Assembly: GCF_001540865.1 (NCBI RefSeq) | Contig: NC_033635.1 | Span: 7,623,070 to 7,687,069, forward strand | Direction: 5' to 3' | DNA length: 64,000 nt | Source of the DNA: Ananas comosus | Taxonomy: Eukaryota; Streptophyta; Magnoliopsida; Poales; Bromeliaceae | Part shown: piece by piece, positions 33,096-44,690 of the stretch | Layout: each line of letters starts with the position of its first letter | Position numbering within the stretch: the stretch's first letter is position 1 | Translations under genes and position numbers: made by a program | Notes under the pieces: model-generated | Database searches by the model: none | Seen by the model: only the letters and a program-made list of their open reading frames with translations | What the model was told of the DNA's origin: nothing

Positions 33096-35612
33096 TGTAG
33101 CACACTGGACCATTGCAAATTGCGAGGTTCGAGTGTTCGATTTGTATTCCGAACTTTTCCACACTTGGTGGAGGGCCGTCGATGGTATACCGGCCTAAAA
33201 GTTCGATCTCGAGAGTTTTGGGCAGAGTCCTGAGAGTTTTTACTCTCGGGGACCGGTCCCTGATAGGAGAGACCGGTCCCCCAGTGAACAGTGCTGCGCA
33301 GCCGGCGAGGCAACCGGTCCCTGGCAGTCGAGACCGGTCCCCGAGCGCGTCTGCGCGGGGAGAGACCGGTCCCGCGCAGGGAGAGACCGGTTCCCGAACG
33401 TTGGATTTTCGGGGGCAGGCTGAGAGACCGGTCCCAGGTCGGGGAGACCGGTCCCTCTGGGCGAAAACTGCCCAGACCGGGCTGATGTGATTTTGGATTT
33501 TTGAGGGGCTTATCTGGATTTTGTTACTTTAGAGCCTATAGAGAGCCTTTCTCCCCTCTCTTTCCCTCATTTCTCTCAACCTTTTGCATTCTAGAGAGAG
33601 AAGAAGAGAGGGAGAAGAAGAAGAAGAAGAAGAGGAGAAAAGCTTGCTTAGAGGCCTTAGAGCATCATCTTCTTCCCCATTTCTCACTTTGGTGGCTTTG
33701 AACTTGCGGTTGGAGCTTTGTGGAGGATCAAACTTCAACCCTACTTGGTTTTGAGCTTGGATTGGAGCTTCTCTTGAGGTTGGTAGCTTGTAATCCCCAT
33801 TTGATACATGTTTTCCTAGGTTTTACTAGATGAAACCCTAGATTTTGGGATTTAGGGTTTATTTTGGGAGTTTTTCGATTTGAGGGTTTTGAGACCTAAT
33901 TGATGGGTTTGGAACCTTTATTTAGGTGGGATTTGAGGAACTCTAACTCCCATTTGGAACTAGAGAGAGGATTACTTCACCTAGGTGAGTTTTTCTCCAT
34001 CTTAGCCTATGTTGCTTATCGATTGAGTTTAGGGTTAATCGTAAGGTTCGTTTAACCCTTGTTCCTACATCTTTAGGGTGCTAGGAGGCTAGTGGGCATC
34101 TTCGTCGGAGCTTGCGAAGAGTTGCAAGAGTTTTGGTGGGTTTGGCTTCGTGGAAATGGGGCGAAATGGCCCCTATGCTCTTTCTACTTGTTGTAAAATA
34201 TTTTTAAATTCATTTCTATGCTAAATGGAATTTATATGAATTTTAGAGCACTTAAAATGCATGCCTTGTGTATTATGAAAATTTCACTATATAGTAGAGC
34301 TATATGAGTAGAATGCATGCATACGGGAAAAGTGTTTATTTTGCAAGTGGAAAATACATCTCTTATGAGAATTATGACTTGGAATATATACTTTGGAACA
34401 TAGTTGCCATGCTTTGACATAGAGAACAAGAGTGTCATCAAGGGGCACTTGAAACTAGTAAACTATGAAACTGCAACATAGAGACATATTGATAGGCCAC
34501 TACATATCTGCTATATTCCATGTTAGAGACATGATGACATAGGGATAGGCCATTGAGATACTTGACACATTCCATGTTATTAGACATGAGGACTTGGTAC
34601 TTGCGACAGATCGTTTGACTACTTGCCATTGTGCTCATTCGCACATGCTTGTGAGGGTCGCTCCCTACAAGCCGGCACTCCGGAGATAGCCATCGCGATT
34701 CATATTCGCCGTGCGGGATTGGGCGCCGAAGTGGATTGCCGTGGGACAGGCTCATTCCTAGGGTGGGGATGATGACTACCACGGGGCCATTAGGCTCGGC
34801 ACCGGCCAGACAGCCTACGGGTGGGTCTCAGGGCCATAGACAGCCTTCGGGTGGGTCTCTTCAGATTTGACTTTGTGTATCCATTATGACATGTGGACAG
34901 ATGAGGATTTAGTATACTACTTGGACATTGATTAGAATAGTAAACAACGGAACTTTACTATTTCACATTGTGAACATCATGATAGTTGGAGACATTTACT
35001 TCATGCATAGTTGCTTTCATACTTATGCTATTTATGCTAAGTAGAGATATCATGTCGTAGTAGGTTACATTTTTACTTACCTTTCGCTTTTCTACTTTTA
35101 TAGTCACTGACATCTTTTCGTAGCTTTGGGCCTTGTGGTGCATTCACTGAAGTCAGTAATTGCCCACTGGGAACTATTTTTAATAGTTCTCACGCCCATG
35201 TTTTATGGTTTACCTTTCAGAGCCTTCGGCACCGGCGGAGGCACGGGATCGTGGCAAGGGGATCGCTTAGCTAGCTAGCGAGGAGCGGTACCTCGCCTAG
35301 GTGGTTTACTCTTTCTATTGTAGTTGAGAGAGTGATAGGATTTTGTATCCATGTATAGAGACCACCTATGTATCTACCTATAGCACTTGTACCTGAACTT
35401 TTCTTGTATCACTTTATGTCTTATTTAGTAGATTTACAGTTTTACTCTTATCCTTTGTTGTAGCATTTGAACATTTATTATGCTCTGATACTCCTAGATG
35501 TCTTTTATTATTGCTTTTACTATTGTTGTTTTTAGACGCCTTATATGTTTTAGACGTATGGCGGGTCTGGGTACGTGCCGGGCGGGCTTCCGCTGGGTCC
35601 CAGGGCATGACA
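33096..35612 (+). mobile_element. Complete solo LTR, family 1, TSD CTTGC
   Basis: It runs from TGTAGCACACTGGACC to CCCAGGGCATGACA and is flanked by CTTGC (33091-33095 and 35613-35617) inside the integrase frame of element C. It has a GGGACCGGTCCC cluster (33245-33460), GAGAAGAAG tract (33599-33640) and the conserved hairpin block (34631-34688). One odd detail is a direct repeat, 'acagcctacgggtgggtctc' / 'acagccttcgggtgggtctc', at 34810-34860. No coding content. Confidence 0.93.
33245..33460. promoter_or_regulatory. LTR palindrome cluster, GGGACCGGTCCC type
   Basis: Eight copies in pairs, laid out as at 15272-15482, in the U3 of the solo LTR 33096-35612. Confidence 0.82.
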
Positions 35613-35617
35613 CTTGC

Positions 35618-35909
35618 ACTACCACCGAGACTCGCGGGAGTTCACAATGTGTTTCATTTGTCGAACCTTCGAAAGTATATTCGCAACTCGACACATGTGT
35701 TAGAGTATGAGCCCGTAGAGTTACGTGAGGATGTGACCTATGAGGAGTACCCGGTGTGCATCCTCGATAGAGAAGAAAGAAAGCTGCGGAGTCGCAGAAT
35801 TTCTTATGTAAAAGTTCAGTGGAGCAACCATGCTGTGCGAGAAGCCACTTGGGTGCTCGAGGAGGCGATGTGGAGAGAGTATCCGCGTTTATTCGAGTCG
35901 ACAAGTTAA
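35618..35909 (+). pseudogene. Integrase C-terminal part of element C
   Basis: It continues the frame broken at 33095: PPRLAGVHNVFHLSNLRKY, then VELREDVTYEEYPV, then YVKVQWSNH and a terminal YPRLFEST with stop at 35907-35909. It parallels 19139-18699 of element A. Removing the solo LTR and one TSD copy keeps the frame, so the LTR insertion came after the element was established. Confidence 0.85.
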
Positions 35910-35942
35910 GGTACGGTTAATTTCACGGACGAAATTATTTTA

Positions 35943-35954
35943 AGGGGTGGAGAA
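35943..35954 (+). promoter_or_regulatory. Polypurine tract of element C
   Basis: A purine run AGGGGTGGAGAA sits directly before the LTR start TGTGATATACC, the expected plus-strand primer site. Confidence 0.75.
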
Positions 35955-36126
35955 TGTGATATACCAAAATTTCGGTAAATAAATATCGAACTTTAGTCAA
36001 ATTGACCAAAGTACGAGATTGCTATGCTTCGGAAAGGCCGAAGGCGTTAAAATGAGTAAAAATATATTGTGGGAGGTTTCGATAGCTAAAAAATTAAAAT
36101 CTGCAAACTACTATTTTTGGGCTCTC

Positions 36127-36360
36127 GGGTACCGGTCCCTGCTGGAGAGACCGGTCCCCGAACGCGTAAGAAGCCCAGCAGAGGAGAAAAATTGGCTAAG
36201 TCCCAGAAAACAGGCTCTCGGGAACCGGTCCCTGCGGGGAGAGACCAGTCCCTGAGAGACCGATCCCTCTGGGAGAGATCGGTTGCCTCGTGCGAAAGCC
36301 CTTCTGAGCTGCGGGAGGGCTCTCTGGGACCGGTCCCAGGTCGGGGAGACCAGTCCCCGA
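36127..36360. promoter_or_regulatory. LTR palindrome cluster, GGGACCGGTCCC type (mixed)
   Basis: Seven to nine degraded copies occur. The first one reads GGTACCGGTCCC, a half-and-half of the GTACCGGTAC and GGGACCGGTCCC types. The TATA-like box follows at about 36430. Confidence 0.75.
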
Positions 36361-37335
36361 GCAAGGAAAATGCCCAGTCCGGGCTGTGTAATGGAATAAA
36401 AGTTGAAGGGCTTATTTGCATTTATGCAATATATAGGTTATGTTGAGGGATTATGAGGGCTCTATCTCTCATTCTCTCACCCTTTCACTCTCTAAACTCT
36501 CTCTCTCTCTCTCTCTTTCTCTCTCTAGAAGACAAGAAGGAGAAGAAGAAAAAAAGAAAAAGAAGGAGAAAGAAGAGGAAGAAGAAAGGAAAAGAAAGGA
36601 AAGGAAAGAGAAGGAAGGTGGTGAAGAAGCTAAAGGAGTGAAGCAACTCCCTCATCTTCTTCCCTAGCTTGAAGAAAGGAAAACTTACAATGTAAGCTTC
36701 TTCCCCTCTCATGGTAGAACCCAAACTAGGGTTTGAATTGAGCTAAGAATGGTTTTTATAGAACCTTTAGAGTATTTGAAGCTCTCTTTTGCTTCCTAAA
36801 GAGATCAAACCCTAAGTTTTGTATATGTGTTGAAGCTAGGGCACCCAAATTGGACCTTTTGCTTATGAGGGATTCAAAGTGAAATTGACTCTCTAGAAAC
36901 CTAATTGTATTTCCGACGCGTTGGTGCACTCGGTTTAACGTTACGAAAAGTCTATGCGAAGATATGAGCAAAAGGCCTAAGATGGCTTCATTTTGCCGCA
37001 GGTAGAAAACTAGGCGGCTAAAAATCCCGAGAAGTTCACCGTAGCACCTAAGTAAGCCTACAAGGTGGGTGGTGCTCTCCAAACTTGTTGGAATTTCCTT
37101 TATGTCTAATGTGTCACTTCTTGAGCATACATATATAATTGTTGCATGCATAGTAGGGTAATGAGATTATAAATATGTGAATGTTTGCATTTTGTGAGTT
37201 CAAGTGCATCATGAGATGGTTGAGAACCGATGAGAATGTAATAAACCTATATGTGCATGTAAAAAGAGATAAGAGTTTAGTGAAGTTAAAGAACAAGTGA
37301 CATATGATATTAGGACAATGTAATGTTGAGAATGA

Positions 37336-37745
37336 AAGCTAAAGTTAGCATGACGTATGACATAAAGAACACTAGAGCTAGTGTGTGGCATCAAAGAGAA
37401 CAAATGTGGTATAAAGAATGATAAAAGCTAGAGTTAGCAAATGTGTGGCACAAATGTGGTATAAAGAATGATAAAAGCTAGAGTTAGCAAATGTGTGGCA
37501 TCAAAGAATGACAATTGCTAGAGTTAGCAACAAAATGTGGCATAAAGAACAATGGCTAGAGATAGCATTAAATGTGTGGCATCCAAGAACACTAAAGTTA
37601 GAGTAATGACATATTCAAAGTAAAAAATGCAAAGAACATGCGTTTGAGACACGATGACATACAACCTTAGAGCTAAGGGTCATTTGTGCATAATTCCTTA
37701 GAGTTAAGGAACAGATTGAACTGAATATCCTTAGAGTTAAGGATT
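37336..37745 (+). repeat. Array of mini-hairpins with GAGT/GAGC loops
   Basis: About ten units: GCTA-AAGT-TAGC, ACACTA-GAGC-TAGTGT (near 37369), several GCTA-GAGT-TAGC, GCTA-GAGA-TAGC, CCTTA-GAGC-TAAGG (near 37664), TTCCTTA-GAGT-TAAGGAA (near 37695) and ATCCTTA-GAGT-TAAGGAT (near 37728). Part of the array (37394-37500) is a near-exact tandem duplication of about 56 bases. Confidence 0.75.
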
Positions 37746-38621
37746 GATCATACTCGCTATAAGTCCTTACTTGAGGGTGGTCGCTCCCCCTCGGGCCATG
37801 CGCTCCGGAGTTTGTCATCACTGGGTTGAGTTACTCAGAGGACGGTCCTAGCGGGAGGAAGCTGAGGGCCCGCGATCATAGATTTTGAGTTGGTGAGTTA
37901 ATGAGGCAATACCCCCGGGTTGGCCTTGAGATTGAACAAAGAATAAAGAATAAAAAACAAAGACCATGCATTCTTCATGAGTTATATTGAGCATCATTTT
38001 TTATCACATTGTTCAGGCATATTAGTTACATTTGTATAGTTGGTTACTTATCTACTTATTCTTTCTATTATGTCTGAGTTAGACCTAGTGGGAAAGTCGG
38101 TGAGATTGGGACCGAACCCACTGGGAACTTCGTTGTAGTTCTCACCCCACTATTTCCACAGAGCCGGGACCGAGCGAGCCGGCGAGCGACCGCGGTAAAG
38201 GTATCGTGCCATAGACAGTGACTACCCGAGTCGGGTTTACATTTTGTTAGTAGCCTACCATGTATCTTCTTTTGTATTTGAAGATGTTTATGTATAAAGC
38301 AAATGAGAGAAAAGAATGTAATGTTTCATTTTGAGCTAATGTGATGTAAAAAGTAATGATGCAAAGAATGTTTAAGTTGAATGAAATGTATATGATCAAA
38401 TTGAATCATAGTACTTATGTAGTAGTTAGCTTCCTTTCTTTCACTAATGGCTATTGCTTACCCTCGTGTAAGCCGTGTGTGTATGTTTCCGCTAGTGCTT
38501 TTCTCTACTTGAAAATGTACAGGTGATGAGCCTTGGGCGGACAGGGGAAACTCTGTCTGTTCAGCGTCTGTTGGACGTGCCCGGACCGGCCCAAATTGGT
38601 ATCGGTCTGCGGGGCGTGACA

Positions 38622-38847
38622 TTAGCAATGCGTACGACGGAAGCGACGATTTATTGTCAAATTTGATCGGTTCAAAACATATCACGAAGATGGTCGGGTT
38701 GATCAAATTGACAAAAAAAAACACACGGTTTAGAGATTAGCGATGCATATATCCGACGGAACCGACGATTTAATGTCAAATTTGATCGGTTCGAAACCCA
38801 TCACGAAGATGGTCGGGTTGATCAAATTGACAAAAAAAAAGGCACTT
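38622..38847 (+). repeat. Two-copy tandem repeat, about 113 bases per unit
   Basis: Unit 1 (38622-38734) and unit 2 (38735-38847) share 'cgacgattta', 'tgtcaaatttgatcggttc', 'atcacgaagatggtcgggtt' and 'gatcaaattgacaaaaaaaa', with scattered changes. The first unit begins exactly at the edge of element C's 3' LTR, so the element inserted within this repeat; further units may lie on its other side. Identity unknown. Confidence 0.7.
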
Positions 38848-39424
38848 ACGCTATGCGTATGCATGCATATCTCCTATTGTTATAGAAGTCATTGTGATTG
38901 TCGTTGTCAAAGTCGTAGCCGAATTCAAGAGCCTGAGTCCTTCTTTTTTAATTCTTCTTTTTTTTTTGTTGCTGTGTACGGAAGAGGAGGGGTGCACATG
39001 GCACCCCCACTGCCAGCCAAGAGAGAGAGAGTGAGAGAGAGGAGAGAGAGAGGAGAGTATAAAAAATCTTCTTCTTTTTTTTTGTTTCTCACTTTTTTTT
39101 CTTTCTTCTTCTTCTTTCTTTCTTCTTTTTTTTTTTGCTTTGGTTCTCTTTCGGATCTCTCCCTTTCTTCCTTCCTCTAAAAAAATTCTCTCTCTAGACT
39201 TCTCTTTCGAAATTTGGATCTTATTTTATATAGGATTCAAAGATGATTCCCATTTGGGAATAATTTAAAAAATCAATTATTGAGGAAACAAACCTCAATC
39301 AACTAATTATACCTCTTTTGTTTTATTTTTGAATAATTTCCTCTTTTTTTTTCTTTTGAATCTTTTCTTTCCCTATTTCCTTCCTTCTATATTTTCAATT
39401 TGAATTTGAACTTTTTTTTTGTCT
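38848..39424. other. Pyrimidine- and AT-rich non-coding stretch
   Basis: Low-complexity T/CT runs, GAGAGAG stretches and one 'agagtataaaaaatc' TATA-like site (near 39054). A 145-codon frame here is phenylalanine/serine low complexity, not a recognisable protein. It may be the promoter-like part of an unidentified LTR, but I cannot show an end. Confidence 0.4.
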
Positions 39425-39814
39425 CAAACAATAAATAGTTTCTAGTGGGTACGACCACCCAAGGGAATAGCTCAACCCACCAGGTCCAAAGGAGGCAAAG
39501 CAAACACGGGTAAATCCAATGCAATCATATATATAATGTACAAATAACTTATGCCTCAAAATTAATCATACACAATATTTGATTTTCTTTTTTTTTTTCT
39601 TTTCTAAGTTCCACCTGCTATCCACATTACCCGTCTCACTCATGAGACAATTTGTAACGTGTCGGATCCCCGTGAAACGTGCCGAGTTCCGTCGAAACGA
39701 GCGGAGTGCGGAGTCGGACGAGTTAGAATGGGTTCTAAGTGCATTGGAACCTATGTATAGGGTGTGTGGACCAATGAGAGCAAACCTTTGAAAATTTGGC
39801 TAAGTATAGGGTGT

Positions 39815-39935
39815 GTGGACCCTAGCTGCAGGGTCTAGACCCCGTATGCGCGAAATGCTCTGCGCGAGCTGATTGGGAGTGGTATTGCTCTCGGGGTCCG
39901 GACCTTAGCTTCAGGGTTCGGACCCCGTATGCAAA
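39815..39935. promoter_or_regulatory. LTR palindrome cluster, GGGTCCGGACCC type
   Basis: Two arm pairs: TGTGGACCC...GGGTCTAGACCCC (about 39818-39845) and CGGGGTCCGGACC...GGTTCGGACCCCG (about 39894-39929). The core is TCCGGA rather than ACCGGT, yet it remains self-complementary. A 'tgtatatgtg' TATA-like box follows near 40007. Confidence 0.75.
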
Positions 39936-41025
39936 AACTGCCCAGTGAGGGCTGATGTGAAAAATGAAAATGAGAGGGGCTTAAGTGCAAGTGTTATGAG
40001 TTGGGTGTATATGTGAGAGGGGTTAGTGTTAGGGCTCATTTCTCTCACTCTAACCCTAAAAATCTCTCTCTCTCTCTCTCTAAAATCCTCTCTTCTCTCT
40101 ATCCTTCTCTCTAGATCTTGGACAAAGGGAGGAGTTTGGAGGAGCTTGGGTGGAGAAGAAGGTAAAGTTGAGGGTGTTGCTTGCTATTGTGCAAGAGATC
40201 AAGGAAGAGCTTGAACCAAAGGTGAGATTTCTTGGTTTTAAGCTAAGGTTTTGGTTTAATTCCTTCTAATATGCTTCTAGGAGATGAATTAGAGGATTTT
40301 TCCCATAGTATACATGCTAGGGACCTAAAATGGGGAAGATGACATTGTATAGGGACCTAAAGTTAGGGTTTTTGGATTTTGAGGTCAAAGCTTGGGATTG
40401 ATCTCATTCCAACTTAATTGGTAGGTCAACGAACGCGTTGGTGTGCTCAGTTCGGCGATACGACGAGCGTACGCGAATATATTAAGAAAACAGGCTAAAT
40501 TGGTACAAATCGTCGCAGCTTGCGGCGTAGAAGTCTAAAAATTTCAAAAATTGGATCACAGCATCCTAGTATCACCAAAAGGTGGGGGGTGTTATTCGGA
40601 AACACCGAATTTCCTTCTATGTCTATGTTACCATTATTGAGCAGTTGATGTTAGCATTCATGCATATAGGGTAGTGTGATGAATATGATTGGTTGAGATT
40701 CAATTGTATGCTAGCGAACATATGAATTGATAAAGAACCATGTGAACTAAGAATGTGAAAACCCTATGTGTATGTGAATGTATGAAAAAGAGACGATGAC
40801 AATAGTAAACAATGGTGACATTGACATTACTGACAAGATTGGCACCGAGAATAAGAACGGCTAAACAAGGTTTAACCTAAAATGGCATCAGGACCATTGT
40901 GGCTCAGGTAAAGTGGGAATGTGGTATGGTAATGACCTATCCTTGGCATTGAGGCTTTGTGCATTGAGGCAGGTTTGGCTACGTCCTCAAATTGAGGATT
41001 GGATCATACTCACACATTGATTCCG

Positions 41026-41053
41026 GCTTGAGGAAGGTAGCTCCTCCTCAAGC
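41026..41053 (+). other. Conserved LTR hairpin (GCTTGAGGA / TCCTCAAGC)
   Basis: A perfect 9-bp stem with a 10-base loop containing GGTAGCTC. Compared with 10184-10211, pair 4 changed C-G to T-A and pair 9 changed G-C to A-T with pairing intact. CTCCGGAG follows at about 41059. Confidence 0.72.
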
Positions 41054-41289
41054 GGTGTACTCCGGAGTGTAGACACCACGGGAAAGTACCCCGGCGAAGA
41101 TCTCTCGGGCGGTAGCGCCAAGTGCCTCCCCCGGTAGACGGGATGTGTGGATTGTGAGTTTGGGGTGAACCATGTGTACCCCGGGATAATTAGGTAAAGG
41201 CCAAAATGAATGAGGAAAAGAACATGCATGCATACTTGTCATGTATCTGATTATCTATCTGTTGACAGCTTTCTTGCAGGCATTGTAAT

Positions 41290-43781
41290 TGTCACGCCCC
41301 GAGACCGCTACCCATTTGGTCCGGTGCGGACGCGTTGAACAGACGCCGAACGGACAGCACCTCCCCTGTCCGCCCAAGACTAAACAACCGGATCATATAC
41401 AAGAATTTGCCCAGGAAATAGAAATTCATACATACACGATCGATCACAAGGGCACAAACAGTGCAAACATACCAAGAGTAAGAATCCACAAGCATACACA
41501 AGTGAAATAAAGAGAGTTTTACTAACTATTACATCATTTTCATTCAATTACACTTTCATCTTCTCAAAATGGATACATGGTTCACTAATGACCATCAAAT
41601 ACATACATCAATAGCTCTCCAAATCCTCACCTACAAAAGTCTCTCATATACATAGGTGCGCTAAAGCAAAATAGGAAGCTACTATGTACTACTGCTCGGG
41701 CACTATGCCCTTGGCGCGGTCCTCGCCCGGCGCGCTCGTACTAGGCCCTGCAACAAAGTGGAGTGAGAATTATTGTCCATAGTTTCCTGTGGGTTCGGCT
41801 GCCGACTCTGCCGATCTCTCCACTAGGTCTGAGTGGGCAAAAGCAGATAGATAGATAGTTATGAAAAATTGTATATGCAATAGTAGGAAAACTATGCTAC
41901 TATGCCCAATCATATGTCATATATACATGCATCGTATAGTAAAGGGTTTACTAACATGCTACTATGTCCACTATCCATGTCTAACAAGCAAATGTTCAAG
42001 TAACAATGCTATTCTGATGTTCAATCAATCCTTGGCGATCTACTTGGGTTCGCCCACGACTCACCTCAAACCTCGTATGGTAAGGAGACTCACCTCGCTC
42101 TCAAACCCGAGGCCGCCTGCAGGGCATCAACTCTGCCCCTCTCACACCAAACTCCGGAGTGCACGAAGACCTGGGTAGTGCGACCACCACAGGTATAAAC
42201 AGACAGTGAGTATGATCAATCCTCTCAACTTGAGGATACCCTATCAACTCTAGGGTTACAAGTCACTCGGGAATCCACCTATCCCAATGTCCATGTGTAA
42301 ATACTTGACTACACTATGTCCTTTGTTCAACGAGTCATCACTAGGGAATCCACCTATCCCTATGTTCATATGTCACTAGTGTCATCGTACACTATATTAT
42401 ATGCCACTCGTTCTTGTTTGTTTAACAGTCAATGCCAATCATTATGTCTTTAACAATTATCGAGTTCATCTCTTTTCTCGGCACTATAGAATTCAATGTC
42501 AAGACCCAATCCTCATCTAACCATCATCATGCATTCAACTCATACATCGATATCATTAGCAAGCATAAGGAAAAGGAATAACATGCAATCCTACAATGCA
42601 ACATGCAAAAGATGCAAATCATGAAGTACTAAGACATAGAGAGGAACCCGATTGCTTCGGGATGACACCACCCACCTTTCGACGATGTCGGGGTGCTAAG
42701 AACACTATTTGGCACTTGCTTCAACGTCGCTTCGACCTCATAGGTGGAAACGAAGCTCAATCGGTCTAGTTTTGTAGATAACTTTTCACCGGCTCGACGA
42801 ATGCTCAATCCGTCTTCGCCCACGCATTTATCAATTGAGATCAAACCTCACTATTAAGTAAAGCCCCAATTTGGAGCCCTAGGTTTGCACTATAGCAAAA
42901 CCCACCAACAAAACTCTAGATTCTAGCATTAATCAACTATTAAGCATACTAGAATGCTAATCAAACCATTTCTAGAGCTTTAAATCCACACCCTAGGTTT
43001 CTACCATTGTTGAGCTCAAAAGCTTACCTCTAAGCTAGCTCCAATGGTGTGAGGTGGAAGAGGAAGATGACCAAGGCCTTCTCCTTGCTTGCTTCACCTT
43101 CTTCTCCTTCCTTTTTTTCCTCTCCTTCTTCTCCTTCTTCCTTGCTTCAAGAGAGGAGAGAGAGCTTAGAGAGAGAGAGAAGTGTGTGTGTTGGGTGGGG
43201 AAATAAGGGAGAGAGAGAGTGTAATCCCTCCTATACCCCTCAACTAATGTAACAATTGCACCCAAACCCCTCCACTTTGCCTCTCTCAAACTGCTCTGCC
43301 TGGGCAGTTTTCGGACACGGGGACCGGTCCCTCTATGGACAGACCGGTCCCCGAGAGCATCACCTGCGAGCAGAGCTCTTCTGCCAGCTTTTACGCGTAT
43401 GGGGACCGGTCTCTCCCTGCCAGGGACCGGTCCCCGAGGGCCGAACTCTCAGGACGTAGCCAAATTTTCCCTGTCTTCGCTGGTTGCGCGTACGGGGACC
43501 GGTCTCTCCCAATAGGGACCGGTTCCTGAGAACAATACTTGTGCACAGAGATTTTCTACCGCACACCATGCTTACGGGAACCGGTCCCCCATACCAGGGA
43601 CCGGTCCCCGAGAGAAAAAATCTACCAAGTGCAGATTTGCACTGTTTGTCTCGTGGACTACAACTCCAATGCACTTTTTGGGTTTTAGACATCTTCGGCT
43701 CTTCCGAAGCCTACCCACTCGACAATTAGTCGATTCTGAGTGAAGTCTAACTCTCGGATTTCGAGAATTCACTTCCTTACA
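41290..43781 (-). mobile_element. Complete solo LTR (minus), TSD GTAAT
   Basis: On the plus strand it runs from TGTCACGCCCCGAGACC to ACTTCCTTACA, flanked by GTAAT at 41285-41289 and 43782-43786, inside the plus-strand LTR 39653-44383. It has the family-2 tail (minus), a GGGACCGGTCCC cluster (43316-43612), and CT/GA tracts at 43080-43185. It is the youngest of the three-layer nest here. Confidence 0.92.
43316..43612. promoter_or_regulatory. LTR palindrome cluster, GGGACCGGTCCC type (minus LTR)
   Basis: Eight copies come in four pairs (near 43320/43341, 43402/43424, 43496/43514, 43578/43600). Here the ACCGGTC...GACCGGT pairs face each other across about 10 bases, e.g. the 'tctccctgccag' spacer near 43411-43422. 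Confidence 0.82.
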
Positions 43782-44411
43782 GTAATAGTTTTGCATTAGT
43801 TGGTTTGTCATCTATCCTTTCTTGAATTACATATGCCTGAATAGACCTAGTGGGCGAGTCGGCGCGGTCAGCGGCCGAACCCACTGGAAACTTCTTTTAG
43901 TTCTCACACCACCACTAACCCTGCAGATCCGTGCGCGAGCGGGGCGGCGGAGGATCGAGGCAAGGGTATCGTACCATAGTTAGCGGCCTCGGAGTTATAG
44001 GCATACCCTATGTTTTAGTAATCAACTTTTGTATGTTGAACTAGAAGAGTTGTAAGAAAGAGATGTAAATTATATATTTTGGGATGAAGGCCAATGTGAT
44101 GTAATTGAATGGAAAATAATGAATGTAAAATGATAGATTTACTTATGTTTGATTCAAATGAAATCAAATGACTTGTATGTTGAATGTTTAGTTAGTTTCG
44201 ATACTTTCACTTGTTATAATTGTTGTTTGCCCTCATGCAAACCTTGTATAATTGCGTTCATTTGCTTTGAATTGCTTGTATTATACATGTCGTTGGAGCC
44301 TTGGGTGAACAGGGGAGGTGCTGTCCGTTCGGCGTCTGTTCGCGTGCCCGAACCGACCAAATTGGCGGCTCCAGGGCGTGACACAATTAGTAGAGGAACA
44401 CCGCCATCCTT

Positions 44412-44690
44412 TTATGGGAATTAGGTGGCGATTCTATCGTCCACCCCCGGCCACAAATCCATAACTCATGAAGTCACTCCCTCCTCGGCATTAGGTGTCA
44501 TCCCGATCACCCCCGACCGTCGGAGTTTTTGGTAGCGAGTTCATCCATCTCACCTCTCGCCTCGGTATTAGGTGGCTTTTGCACACCCCCGACCATAGGC
44601 TTATAGGCATCAAGTCACCCCATTGGCATTAGGTGGCAGCTGCACACCCCCGGCCGACAGGTTGTTAGGAGTTCAGGAATTCCTTCGGGT
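44412..44690. repeat. Four-unit imperfect tandem repeat inside an LTR
   Basis: The pattern ATTAGGTGG...CACCCCCG(G/A)CC recurs at about 44421, 44500, 44568 and 44628, with unit spacing of roughly 60-80 bases. Each unit is followed by 'ata/aca' plus 'agtcactcc'-like text. It lies in the minus LTR ending at 46301 and has no counterpart that I saw in the other LTRs. Confidence 0.7.

Larger units (their letters stand above)
35955..38621 (+). mobile_element. 3' LTR of element C (family 2)
   Basis: It runs from TGTGATATACCAAAATTTCG to GCGGGGCGTGACA, about 2667 bases, colinear with the solo LTR 8375-11040. Palindromes lie at 36127-36360, a TATATAG box near 36430, then CT-rich and GAA-rich tracts (36470-36620). 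The GAGT/GAGC mini-hairpin array is at 37336-37745 and the CTTGAGGG/CCCTCGGG hairpin near 37772-37798. The following bases TTAGC are the candidate TSD; the partner is off or in the gap. Confidence 0.88.
39653..44383 (+). mobile_element. Solo LTR (plus), TSD CAATT, itself split by another solo LTR
   Basis: It runs from TGTAACGTGTCGGATCC to CTCCAGGGCGTGACA with perfect CAATT duplications at 39648-39652 and 44384-44388. The solo LTR 41290-43781 plus its TSD divides it. The remaining length is about 2.23 kb. U3 palindromes at 39815-39935 are GGGTCCGGACCC type. The hairpin GCTTGAGGA/TCCTCAAGC is at 41026-41053. The family-2 tail ('cttgggtgaacaggggagg' onward) is present. Confidence 0.9.

Noticed and set aside
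38743..39180. 145-codon frame with long Phe/Ser runs
   Set aside because: T-rich low complexity starting in a tandem repeat unit; no recognisable domain.
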